64,000 bases of DNA. Source: JACDHG01 sp963815295. Lineage in GTDB: Bacteria > Actinomycetota > Actinomycetes > Propionibacteriales > Nocardioidaceae. The DNA lies in contig CAWFFZ010000008.1 of the NCBI GenBank assembly GCA_963815295.1, positions 682,001 through 746,000 on the forward strand. The letters are read 5' to 3'. The notes below the pieces were generated by a model. The model worked only from the letters and a program-made list of their open reading frames with translations. It searched no databases and had not been told where the DNA came from. A program made the position numbers and the translations under genes. This document shows, in pieces, positions 37,830 through 45,642 of this stretch. The stretch's first letter is position 1, and each line of letters starts with the position of its first letter.

Positions 37830-38779
37830 TCAGTCGTGGTCGCGAAGCCAGCGGACGGTGCGCTGGAAGTCTGTGAGAAGGGTGAGGTGGCCATCGTCGG
37901 CCGACAAGGCATCCGTTGCCTCAGGAATGTTGTCGACGAGCCAGTGTGCGTGGGCGTAGGGCACGAACTGATCCTGTTCGCCCGCCTGGATGAGCACAGG
38001 TACCCGGATATCGCTCAGCTCGAACCCCCAAGGACGGACGGTTGCCACATCATCGTCGAGCCATCCGTCGTAGCCGGGCGCGAGGCCGCGGATGCTGGCC
38101 GCGTGGAGCCACTCCACGAGGTCTCCGGTCAGGACGGCTTTGTCTACCGGTGACAACAGGCTTTCCAGCACCTCATGCAGTGTCTGCGGACTCGCCGCGA
38201 GGAGTGCTTCACGTTGCCCGGACAGATACGTCCGGAGGGACAGTTCTCCCGCCAGCGCGGCGTTGAACTCGTCAATGTTGTCCTGGCCCATGCCGGCCAG
38301 GAAGTCCAAGCCCTCGGCATCGAAGGGTGCCGGGCCGGACATGCTTACCGCCGCGACGACTCGCGCCGGGAGACTAGCCGCGCAGCCCAACGCGTAGGGT
38401 CCGCCACCGGAATCACCGAAAACAAGAACCGCTCCGCACCCAACGCGTCCGCGACAGTCTCCGTGTCGGATACCACGTCCGCGATCCGCCGGCCGGGGTG
38501 ACGATCAGACCCGCCGTAACCTGCGCGGTCGAAGCTGACCAGCCGCACGCCCTCTGCGCGGGCAACCTGCGTCCAGAACGAGGGCAGGAGGCCCGACAAC
38601 GGGGTGCCATGGTGGTAGATCAGCAACGGCGCAGCAGAGTCGCCGTCATCGTAGATATGAATCAGGCGGCCGTCGCCGGACCGGACGTCAAACTCACGAG
38701 ACTCGGCGATCGCCTGCTGCACGCTCTGAAACGTAGGCCTGGGCCACAGCAAGGTCAACGTTCCGTCGACCGCGCGCAA
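37830..38779 (-). pseudogene. alpha/beta hydrolase, frameshifted
   Basis: The N-terminal part (LIYHHGTPLSGLLPSFW, VSFDRAGYGGSD) and the C-terminal part (PVLIQAGEQDQFVP, DDGHLTLL) are in different frames. Adding one base in the GAAAACAAGAA tract (38418-38428) restores VFGDSGGGPYALG, the nucleophile elbow. Joined length is about 315 aa. It is a general serine hydrolase with unknown substrate. Confidence 0.8.
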
Positions 38780-38819
38780 ACCCTGGCGCTAGCCCAGCCG
38801 AGCATGGTCACGCTACGTT

Positions 38820-38915
38820 GGCCGAGCTGGTCGCGCGTCGCCGGCTTCGGCCCGCTGCAGCCGTATTTCGACGACCCTTCGGCGAGGAGATTTGGATCAA
38901 CTACCCGAGGGCGAC
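38820..38915 (+). pseudogene. tadA (cpaF) internal fragment
   Basis: GGCCGAGCTGGTCGCGCG and the following roughly 95 bp match tadA 54791-54888 with scattered changes, including GACGACCCTTCGG and GAGGAGATTTGGATCAAC. It encodes the EIWIN strand region of the ATPase but has indels and no start. It lies immediately next to the integrase remnant, pointing to an old rearrangement. Confidence 0.75.
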
Positions 38916-38934
38916 GTTTCCGCAGGTCAGGGGC

Positions 38935-39140
38935 TTACAGAACCTCGCCAGTCCGCAGAGAGTCCGCAGGGGATAACCCGAGGGCCGCTGCGGCGAGGCG
39001 TCCCGCGGCTGAGCGAGTCTTGTCCTCAGCCGTTGGCCACATGTGCGAATAGGTGTTCAGGGTGACCGAGGGGGACGTGTGCCCGAGCGCCCGCTAAACC
39101 GTCACAACGTCGCACTCGTCCGCGATCAGGCCCGATGCGA
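38935..39140 (-). pseudogene. tyrosine integrase C-terminal remnant
   Basis: Minus-strand translation gives SGLIADECDVVTV-stop-RALGHTSPSVTLNTYSHMWP and then AEDKTRSAAG and LRTGEVL-stop. ALGH and LNTYSHMWP are the HxxR-to-Tyr end of actinophage/ICE integrases, with the catalytic Tyr in TYSH. A TAG replaces the expected Gln codon at the QRALGH site, and nothing recognisable lies upstream. It is a relic of an integrated element. Confidence 0.8.
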
Positions 39141-39202
39141 CCACTCCCGGGGCCGGCATCCCTCTGCCGACCACCGGAGCAGACTCTGCGGCCCTTGCTA
39201 GG

Positions 39203-40552
39203 TCACTCGCGTGCAGCAGCCTCGGCGTTGACTAGGCCGTGGCCGAAGAATGAGGTATGCGCTGCGTTGCCGTAGCAGCGGGTTCGCTCGTCGCCCTCGA
39301 ACAGGGGCTGCCAGTCGGGCGGGCATGCCATTGGGATCGCTGTTCGATTCACGGCGGCGGCCACCGCGCCAGTGCTCCACCGCGGGTGCTGCTCGCGAAT
39401 GAGCGCGGCAACACCGGCCACGTGCGGTGCCGCCATGGAGGTGCCGTTGAGGGACGCGTACGTCGCTCCTTGGTTCTCGACCGTAATGCCCGGGAAGGAA
39501 GTGTTGAGCGGGTCGAAGCTGTCGAAGATGAGCGACTGGGGGGGCACCGCCCCGATCACGGCATCCTGGACCGTGCCGGTTGCGCTGAAGTAGTCGCCGC
39601 CGGGAGCCGCGACGTCCCCGCCGACAGTGGAGTAACTGGCGATGTCCGTCGTGTACCCGGGGTAGCCGACGGGTCCGGTGGCCATGACGGTGATGACGCC
39701 GGGGAGTTCCGCTGGGGCGACTCGGCAGTTGTTGCGTACTTGCCGGGTCACTGCGGTCTCCGGCGGCCAGTCGGGGCTAATCGTGTCCAGGACGGGGTGA
39801 CGGAGGTCGGTCGCCTGGTTGCCGGCGGACGCTACGAGCACGACGCCCCGTTGTTGTGCGTAGCGGGCCGCGCTTTGCATCTCGCGCAGCATCGCCCGCT
39901 GCTCCGCGTTGTTGCCGCAGTAGTAAAGGAAAGGATCGGCGAAGAGGCTCATGTTCACCACGTCGAGTCGCTGGTCGCCGGCATACCGCATGGCAGCGGC
40001 AACCGAGTCGGCGAAGCAGAATCCTGAGCCGGTGCATGCCTTCAGCGCGACAATCGTTGCGTCGGGCGCCACGCCTGCAACGCCGACGCCGTTGATCGGC
40101 GCCGCGGCAATGGAGGCGACGTGCGTGCCGTGGCCATACAGGTCCTGTACGGCTGCCTTGTTGGAGCAGTCGCCGCCGGCCACTTCGCTGGGGTCGGCCG
40201 TTGGGTCGTGGGCGTAGATGAACGAGCAGGACCGTGCGACGTCGAGGTTGGGAGCGATGTCCGGATGCGTCAGATCGACGCCGGAGTCGATGATCCCCAC
40301 AGTCACACCCTCGCCCGTCGCGGCCGCGCGAGCCGAATCGTTGGCGCGGATGATTGACATGTTCCACTGGCACCAAGCGAGCGGCTCGCCGCTCGACACC
40401 TGGTAGACGCCGACAAACAAATCCTCGCATATCCCCACCGCCTGAGGTGTGGGGATGGCGCTGACGGTGCCTGGACTGGAATGCGCCCCTGGTGCTGATC
40501 CGATGATCATCGGGATGGCCAACAGCGGAATCAGGACTCGGGGCAGGCGCAT
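39203..40552 (-). CDS. secreted S8 subtilisin-like serine protease
   Basis: A 449-aa protein from ATG 40552, chosen because GGAGGAAATT precedes it. A signal peptide covers about residues 1-24 (ends near GAHS). The triad is D89 (VGIIDSGVDLTHPDI), H141 (YGHGTHVASI) and S372 (NGTSMAAPHVAGVAAL), with the oxyanion Asn in SAGNQ. Several extra Cys pairs suggest disulfides outside the cell. There is no separate long propeptide: only about 50 residues precede the catalytic domain. Confidence 0.92.
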   Translation of the reverse strand: MRLPRVLIPLLAIPMIIGSAPGAHSSPGTVSAIPTPQAVGICEDLFVGVYQVSSGEPLAWCQWNMSIIRANDSARAAATGEGVTVGIIDSGVDLTHPDIAPNLDVARSCSFIYAHDPTADPSEVAGGDCSNKAAVQDLYGHGTHVASIAAAPINGVGVAGVAPDATIVALKACTGSGFCFADSVAAAMRYAGDQRLDVVNMSLFADPFLYYCGNNAEQRAMLREMQSAARYAQQRGVVLVASAGNQATDLRHPVLDTISPDWPPETAVTRQVRNNCRVAPAELPGVITVMATGPVGYPGYTTDIASYSTVGGDVAAPGGDYFSATGTVQDAVIGAVPPQSLIFDSFDPLNTSFPGITVENQGATYASLNGTSMAAPHVAGVAALIREQHPRWSTGAVAAAVNRTAIPMACPPDWQPLFEGDERTRCYGNAAHTSFFGHGLVNAEAAARE

Positions 40553-40876
40553 AATTTCCTCCAGGACGTCGCGCTCAGGTCGGAGCCTAGCCCCCGATCC
40601 GGTTCTACGCACCAGCCGGGCAAGCTCGTGGTCTCGGTTTGGGTCATGGGGCTGCTCACTCCCCGTCAGTAAGCCTTTAGTAGGTCAGTAAGCGAGAGTC
40701 GGTGACGCGATCCCGGGACGTCGAGCCCGCTGGCGCTCGTTGTAAGGGCGGACGTGCAGGGCGGTGAGAAATCAGACAGTTACGCTGCGCGTGTTACAAG
40801 CCGCCCTACGGCGACCGCCCATTATGCAAGCGCTCTGCAAACGTTCACCAAGTGGCCGGTGAAGCGTGTCGAGACC
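40553..40876. other. 324-bp gap upstream of the subtilase gene
   Basis: No gene is supported. The gap contains two copies of GTCAGTAAGC (40665-40674 and 40684-40693), 19 bp apart, near where the minus-strand promoter of the protease should lie. They could be a regulator site; nothing else is visible. Confidence 0.4.
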
Positions 40877-41154
40877 ATGGTTTGGCGTGGCAAGAGCCAG
40901 CCCTCCGAGTTCGCCGTGGGATCGCGAGTGATCGTCCGGCAGGACCCGACTACGGTCCTGGCCCTTGGCCTGTCGAGCCCACGGCGCGGATCGTCGCTTA
41001 TCCGGACGGGGCAAGTTTCGCCGAGGTCACGACCGTTTCAGGTCCGGAACGCTCGTGGGGGGTGGTCTTCGACGAGCCACAACTAGACGTAGCCGGCGAC
41101 GGCCCATACCGAGAGTCACAGGTCCTGCAACGCTATTTGGAGTCTGCCGGGTAG
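40877..41154 (+). pseudogene. small hypothetical protein, frameshifted
   Basis: SQPSEFAVGSRVIVRQDPTT in one frame seems to continue as GPWPVEPTARIVAYPDGASF and WGVVFDEPQLDVAGDGPYRE in another; the switch falls near 40960-40975. The joined product would be about 92 aa and SH3-like (short beta strands, a VRQD turn). No family is recognised, and the case rests on the coherence of the two halves. Confidence 0.4.
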
Positions 41155-41156
41155 CC

Positions 41157-41174
41157 CGCTCATCGGCATGAGCG
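41157..41174. repeat. palindromic interspersed repeat unit
   Basis: CGCTCAT-CGGC-ATGAGCG, a perfect 7-bp stem with a 4-nt loop. Followed by GCGGATCGCGGCAGATCCGG (41175-41194), a second module also seen at 48952-48969, 49434 and 52634. A member of a family scattered through 41-54 kb. Confidence 0.65.
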
Positions 41175-41261
41175 CGCGGATCGCGGCAGATCCGGTTACA
41201 CCTACAACCGCCAAGGGCTCTTAGCCGTCGCTGATGGGCCGCGGACCGCGTCCCGATCGGA

Positions 41262-42303
41262 TCAGCGTCGCGTCGGTGGTCCCACCGCGCCTAGCACAGC
41301 CGCGACCACCTGGGTGACGAGCTCGTCGGGAACCTTGCGGTACCGGTCCGGCCGCACAGCCGTCCTCGTGATCGGTCGCGTGCGCCAGGTGCTCGACATC
41401 CCCGACGATGTGAAAGCTGAGACTGCTCAGCGCGCGGAGACGCTTTTCGCTCAGTTCTTGAACTCGCTCTTGAGCCCACTTCGGCATGGGGAGACGATGG
41501 GGCCCGGGGGCTGGACCGCGCTCGGCCGCGAGTTGGCGTACACGATGCACGATCGCAAGGCGATACCGCCTCGGTCGGCGACCGCGACTCGCGAGCGCCA
41601 TGTTCACCCGACGGATCAGCTCTACGTCGAACGCTGCGAAGCTGCGGTTGGACCGTTGGGGGTCAGGCACGAGGAGGCCACTCGGCAGGCCGAGCATCTG
41701 CTCGAACAGGCGAGGTTGCTGTCCGTGGTCTGATTCGTCCGCAGCCACAAGACAGAACCGTTCGGGCCCGACTTGCTTGACCCAACGTCGCACCAGCGAT
41801 GGAGTGTCGTGAGCTTTCCACACATTCGCGCGCTCCCAATGCGGTTCAGAGCCAAAGACGATGCGCAGCCAAGCGTCGTAGGTCTCCGTGCGGCCGGCCT
41901 TGACGCGCTCTTGCCACTGCGAAGGGAGGTAGGCGTCATAGCGACGAGCCACCGCCAGGACATGTGTCCGATCCCCACCGAGGTCTCGCACGATCTTGGC
42001 AGCGGTCGAGGCTCGCGCTTTCCCGAATAGCTCGTCACTGACGCACGCACGCACGTCACCCGCCTCAGAGACTTCCTCAACCAAGGTGCGCCACAAAGGC
42101 AAGGGAGCACCAATCGCAGTTCGAGCTGCGAAGAGTTCTTGGCTGGCCTCGCGACGACGATGAGCACCGCTTGGCACCCAAGCACCGAACTCGGCCAGTT
42201 GATCTCTGACCTCAAACAGCGCCACCTGAATGGCGGTGCTTCCCGTCTTGTGAGGCCCAATGTGGAGCAGTCGGGAATCGCTGGGCAGCAGCAAGTCGCT
42301 CAC
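41262..42303 (-). pseudogene. sulfotransferase-like protein, C-terminus frameshifted
   Basis: The N-terminal P-loop for PAPS phosphate, LLHIGPHKTGSTAIQ, and the general length of about 345 aa fit the sulfotransferase superfamily. The last stretch shifts near 41360: in the other frame DRYRKVPDELVTQVVAAVLG gives a sensible ending and a stop at 41262-41264. As written the frame runs on to 41221 with an unrelated basic tail. GTG 42303 is a likely start. It may modify a surface glycan or lipid. Confidence 0.6.
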
Positions 42304-42411
42304 AGACCGAAGGCTACGACACGTCCCGACCACCCGTACGCCGGCAGACTTCGTTGTTTAGGGTCCGAGTGTGAGTGCTGCTGCTTGCACGACCAGGGTA
42401 CGAACTGGGCT

Positions 42412-42694
42412 GAGGCAACCGAAGGTAGCCCGGCTGTGTGGGCGCGCGAGCGGTACGAATGGTCGGACAACCGTGTCGTTGGCACGACACAGGATTCGAA
42501 CGTGTGGCAGCCCGGTGGAACATGGACATTGACCGTCGAGCCGCGCAACCGCGCCCGTGGTCACATCCAGGTGGTCCTGGACCGACGCTGGAAGGCCAAG
42601 GGGCTTCTATGTCCCTGTGGCCCTCTTCGGCCGACAAATGTTCAAGAGGAACCTGCAGAAGACGTTGAACGTGCTCGCGTCCAGCCGTTGGTGA
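42412..42694 (+). pseudogene. SRPBCC family C-terminal remnant
   Basis: VWARERYEWSDNRVVGTTQ and HIQVVLDRRWK are in one frame. After the AAGGGG tract near 42600 the next frame gives GFYVPVALFGRQMFKRNLQK and ends at TGA 42692-42694. Together these are the last two thirds of a SRPBCC polyketide-cyclase-like protein; the start is missing where the sulfotransferase gene begins on the other strand. A truncated, frameshifted relic. Confidence 0.6.
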
Positions 42695-42738
42695 GGCGCA
42701 CGGGATCGATGCTCCGCAGGTCAACGTCGCACACCTTC

Positions 42739-42754
42739 GGGGGGGGGGGGGGGG
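42739..42754. repeat. homopolymer of 16 G
   Basis: Sixteen G residues in a row, following ACACCTTC and before CACTCG. No other run near this length occurs in the window. It lies 45 bp after the SRPBCC remnant in non-coding sequence. Such tracts slip readily in replication and are also a known artefact of some sequencing chemistries. Confidence 0.9.
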
Positions 42755-42834
42755 CACTCGCCGACTGACCGCAAGTCGGCATGAGCGGGCGCGAGCTGTC
42801 CTGGTTGCGCCTCCCCACCCCAGAGGGTAGCGCT

Positions 42835-42850
42835 GGGCAAATATTTGCCC
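42835..42850. repeat. perfect 16-bp palindrome beside the tadC fragment
   Basis: GGGCAAATATTTGCCC is a perfect palindrome, AT-rich in its centre. It abuts the 65-bp tadC copy at 42850. Related degenerate sequences precede the other tadC copy (GGATATATATTTGTCCC, 54071-54086) and a third spot (GCTGAAATATTGCTCC near 48889-48904). Confidence 0.7.
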
Positions 42851-42914
42851 CGGTCGTCTTCTTGATCATGCCGGTGACCTTGTTGTTCGCATTCTTTCCC
42901 GGCGTCGTCGGGCT
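42850..42914 (+). pseudogene. tadC 3'-end fragment, copy 1
   Basis: 65 bp identical by eye to tadC 57593-57657 (encodes VVFLIMPVTLLFAFFPGVVG). Identity stops abruptly at GGCT. It has no start or function of its own. Confidence 0.85.
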
Positions 42915-43136
42915 TGACGGCTGCGGCGAGGGCGTCAACGTCGTATGCAACGAGGTATCACTGTGGATCTCGTCCGTGAACGAAGGTGTCAGGCCGACTC
43001 CTCCCGGCAGCGGGTCACCTGCATTCCCAGCTGGAGACTTATGCCACGCTATGTCTGGAGCTTTGTGCCCGTGGCCTCCCCCGTTCGCTGCCCCGCGACA
43101 AGGTTAGCTTTCACATCATGACCCGCTGTCAGTTGA

Positions 43137-43300
43137 GTGCCAAGGCTCCAGGTGGTAAGCGCGGCGAACACCTGGAGGGGTGTAGTTCCGCTGGCGGCAC
43201 CATGCTTGTACGGGACACAGAAGGTGTTCATGGACACCACCTTGTGCCGGCGACAGTTCGTGAGGTGGTCGCCGACGCCCGCGACGCACGGTGGCACTAG
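43137..43300 (+). pseudogene. small broken gene ending ARDARWH
   Basis: PRLQVVSAANTWRGVVPLAA followed by KVFMDTTLCRRQFV, then after a frame change VVADARDARWH-stop (43298-43300). It resembles the relic at 46779-47032, which ends TVANARDARWH. Both could descend from a small DNA-binding or excisionase-like protein, but the similarity is short. Confidence 0.4.
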
Positions 43301-43384
43301 TGGCGGCGGGGTTCCGTCCTCCGGTCTGACACGGCCTGCGCGTCGGGGCTTGCGCCTAGCCCAGTTCGAGCGGTGGAGTGATGT

Positions 43385-43404
43385 CCGCTCATGCCGATGA
43401 GCGG
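43385..43404. repeat. palindromic interspersed repeat unit
   Basis: CCGCTCAT-GCCG-ATGAGCGG: a perfect 8-bp stem with a 4-nt loop, the longest-stemmed member of the family. Confidence 0.75.
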
Positions 43405-43511
43405 GCGTCTACCTCGTGGGCGGAGACACCGTCCTCCTCATGCCTTGCCGCCCAATTACAGGATCGGCCAGCTTGTTCCGCCACCACGCTTCGGAGGGGT
43501 TTACTTCGACT

Positions 43512-44150
43512 ATGCGAATCCTCATCTTCGGAGCGTCTGGCCGTACGGGCGGTGAACTCCTTCGGCAGGCCCTCGAACGCGCGTACACAGTTTCGGCGTT
43601 CACTCGTATCGCAAACCGAGTGGCACCTGCGGAATCGCTGAACGTGATCGTGGGCGATGTCGGCGACAAGGACGCGGTGTCCAAGGCGGTCGCGGGGCAC
43701 GACGCGGTGGTCTCCGTGCTCGGTGTCGGGCGACCGCTCAAGCACGACCAGGTCGTCATCGACGGTGTCGGCAACATCGTCTCTGCCATGGCTGAGCAGG
43801 GTGTGCGCCGACTGGTGTACCAGTCGTTCATTGGCGTTCCCGACAGTCGCGCCGCTGTTGGGTTCGTGCTCGGCCGGATCGCTCCGATTCCGCTGCGTCA
43901 CGAGATCGCCGACCACGTTGCAAAGGAAGCCCTGGTGCGCGCGAGCGGTCTGGATTGGACGATCGTACGTCCACCGAAGTTAAACGAGGGGCCGTACACG
44001 GGGATGTACCTCGACGGCGAGCACATCAGCACACGCAAGCCCGTCCCAATGCTGTCGCGCGCGGACGCGGCCGACTTCATCCTGCGCTCGCTCGACAATC
44101 CGCTGACTGTCGGGAAGGTGACGCGACTCCTGCCCGGAGCGCGCGCCTAG
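43512..44150 (+). CDS. NAD(P)-binding SDR-like (NmrA-type) protein
   Basis: A 212-aa atypical SDR from ATG 43512. The Rossmann motif FGASGRTGGEL (residues 5-15) and Arg for NADP (FTRIANR) are followed by VVSVLGVGRP, VYQSF and DWTIVRPPKL. It lacks a canonical YxxxK, as do NmrA-like and NAD-epimerase-like members that act as sensors or reductases. GGAGGGG lies 12 nt upstream, rather far. Confidence 0.85.
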   Translation: MRILIFGASGRTGGELLRQALERAYTVSAFTRIANRVAPAESLNVIVGDVGDKDAVSKAVAGHDAVVSVLGVGRPLKHDQVVIDGVGNIVSAMAEQGVRRLVYQSFIGVPDSRAAVGFVLGRIAPIPLRHEIADHVAKEALVRASGLDWTIVRPPKLNEGPYTGMYLDGEHISTRKPVPMLSRADAADFILRSLDNPLTVGKVTRLLPGARA

Positions 44151-44412
44151 CAGCACCCGCCCTCTCATGGTCCGCGCGGACATGTTGCCGCCCGCGCGGA
44201 CGTGCCGATGACAGGGGCGGGTTGGCGTTTCTTCGAGGTGACGTCACGCGGTCATCGCATGGTGTCGAGGTCGCCGCTGGATCGGAAGTCTTTGGCCCTC
44301 CGGCGGGCCATTGACACCCGGTCAAGCGGCCGGAAGAGTGCCAAGGAGGTCGCTCGGGACAGGTACGGCGAACCCGCGCCGCCCCAAGATGCCCAACGAC
44401 TGGAGGGGAATC

Positions 44413-44913
44413 ATGCGCACGAAGATTCGACGACTGGCGCTGCTGGGCATGCTGATGGGCGGGCTGCTGGGGACAGGGCTGCTGGTCCCGGCTCAGGCTG
44501 CCGGGACGACGCAGATCGGTGGGGACGCGGGGTTCGGCGGCGGGTGCACGGACCCGCCCGTGGGGTTCGACGACTATCCGGGGCTGACCCTGACCGGGGA
44601 CCTGGAGGGCTGCCTGTACACCAACGTGGTGACGTCGGTGCAGAAGCCGTCCGGGGTCTGGATCGAGACCGGGCACGAGACGTTCGTCGGGTCGCTGAAC
44701 GGCGGGGCCGAGGGGACGTTCACGACGAACTACCGGTTCCAGGGGAAGTACGAGCCGGGCTTTGTCGTCGAGATCTTCGGGCGCTGCCAGCACCCGATCG
44801 CTGCGGGCTCGGGCACCGGCGGGTTCGAGGGAGCCGAGGGTCGGATCGACTTCAAGGACATCATCGGTGACCCGATTGTCTACGTGTACCGCGGGCACAT
44901 CAGGCTCGGCTGA
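44413..44913 (+). CDS. secreted beta-rich hypothetical protein
   Basis: A 166-aa protein from ATG 44413, with GGAGGGGAA upstream. The signal peptide MRTKIRRLALLGMLMGGLLG is cut near PAQA-AGT. The mature part has a Cys pair candidate (GGCTDPP, EGCLYTN), GHETFVGSLNGGAEGTF and KYEPGFVVEIFGRCQHPI and is probably a small beta-barrel. No family named with confidence. Compare the secreted protein at 59330, which shares the general plan. Confidence 0.75.
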   Translation: MRTKIRRLALLGMLMGGLLGTGLLVPAQAAGTTQIGGDAGFGGGCTDPPVGFDDYPGLTLTGDLEGCLYTNVVTSVQKPSGVWIETGHETFVGSLNGGAEGTFTTNYRFQGKYEPGFVVEIFGRCQHPIAAGSGTGGFEGAEGRIDFKDIIGDPIVYVYRGHIRLG

Positions 44914-45011
44914 CGGCAGTCGGCTAGCGCAGCAACGCCGTACCCGTCCCGTCGCCACGACGGGACGGGGCAAGCCGCCACCCTCCACGTCCATCGCGTC
45001 GCCAACACACT

Positions 45012-45052
45012 CACATGCCGCTGTCCGCGCTTGTCATGCCGATGAGCGGACG
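45012..45052. repeat. interspersed repeat, long form
   Basis: CACATGCCGCTGTCCGCGCT, then TGTCATGCCGATGAGCGGAC. The same 40-bp form recurs at 45561-45601 with only a few differences. Contains TCCGC/GCGGA arms. Confidence 0.75.
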
Positions 45053-45131
45053 AGTCATTCCGGCTCCTGAGGGAGGCAGACGTACCCCTCGCCCCAGGGG
45101 CAGATCGCACTTTGGTCTAGCGTCGGCCACT

Positions 45132-45530
45132 GTGACCGACGCCCTGACGCCCGAGGCCATCGCCAACTCGATCTTGCGGAGGCTCGACGGCTGCACGCGA
45201 CGACGCGACCTGACCGGCGTGCTCGACCTGTTCGTCGACGACGCCGCCCTCTTTGGCTCCGACGCGGGGGAGTTCGCAGTCGGCCGCGCCGATGTGCGTG
45301 AGTTTCTCACTGCGATCTTCGCCGAGCCGGTGACCTACGGCTGGACCTGGGACCACCCGGTGGCTGGTCGACACGGCGGTGTGGTGTGGTTCGTGGCTGA
45401 CGGTCAGGCCATCCTCGAAGGCGAGGGCGCTCCCCCGCCCGTCCCCTATCGACTCAGCGGCGTGCTTCTCCAGGTCAACGGCGGCTGGAGGTTCGCGCTC
45501 TTTAACGGCGCTCAACCGGTAACCGAATAG
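45132..45530 (+). CDS. NTF2/SnoaL-like protein
   Basis: A 132-aa protein with the cone-shaped NTF2 plan: helices (NSILRRLDGCTRRRDLTGVLDLFVDD), GRADVREFLTAIF and strands ending GVLLQVNGGWRFALFNGAQP. Such proteins bind or isomerise small hydrophobic compounds. GTG 45132 with TAGCGT (45118-45123) 8 nt upstream suits a leaderless transcript. Flanked on both sides by the long repeat form. Confidence 0.8.
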   Translation: MTDALTPEAIANSILRRLDGCTRRRDLTGVLDLFVDDAALFGSDAGEFAVGRADVREFLTAIFAEPVTYGWTWDHPVAGRHGGVVWFVADGQAILEGEGAPPPVPYRLSGVLLQVNGGWRFALFNGAQPVTE

Positions 45531-45560
45531 GACGCCGGGTCACGCGAGTCCGGACATCCG

Positions 45561-45601
45561 CACATGCCGCTGTCCGCGCTGTCATGCCGATGAGAGGGCG
45601 G
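45561..45601. repeat. interspersed repeat, long form, second copy
   Basis: CACATGCCGCTGTCCGCGCT, then GTCATGCCGATGAGAGGGCG. Nearly identical to 45012-45052. The two copies bracket the NTF2-like gene in direct orientation. Confidence 0.75.
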
Positions 45602-45642
45602 TGCGTGGTCGCGGCTGGACCGATGCGCCGACTCTGGACAGA

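Larger units (their letters stand above)
42695..43511. other. 817-bp stretch of relics and repeats
   Basis: No intact gene. It contains the 16-G tract, the tadC 3' fragment, a broken small gene and two repeat units, each listed separately. The remaining sequence codes for nothing recognisable on either strand. Confidence 0.7.

Noticed and set aside
38498..39052. A 184-codon plus-strand frame across the hydrolase start, tadA fragment and integrase relic.
   Set aside because: Its translation is incoherent; the recognisable pieces lie in other frames or on the other strand.
42485..42520. A GTTCGAATC sequence on the minus strand resembling a tRNA T-loop.
   Set aside because: The stem around it does not pair fully, no acceptor or anticodon arms are found, and the plus strand codes a plausible SRPBCC segment.
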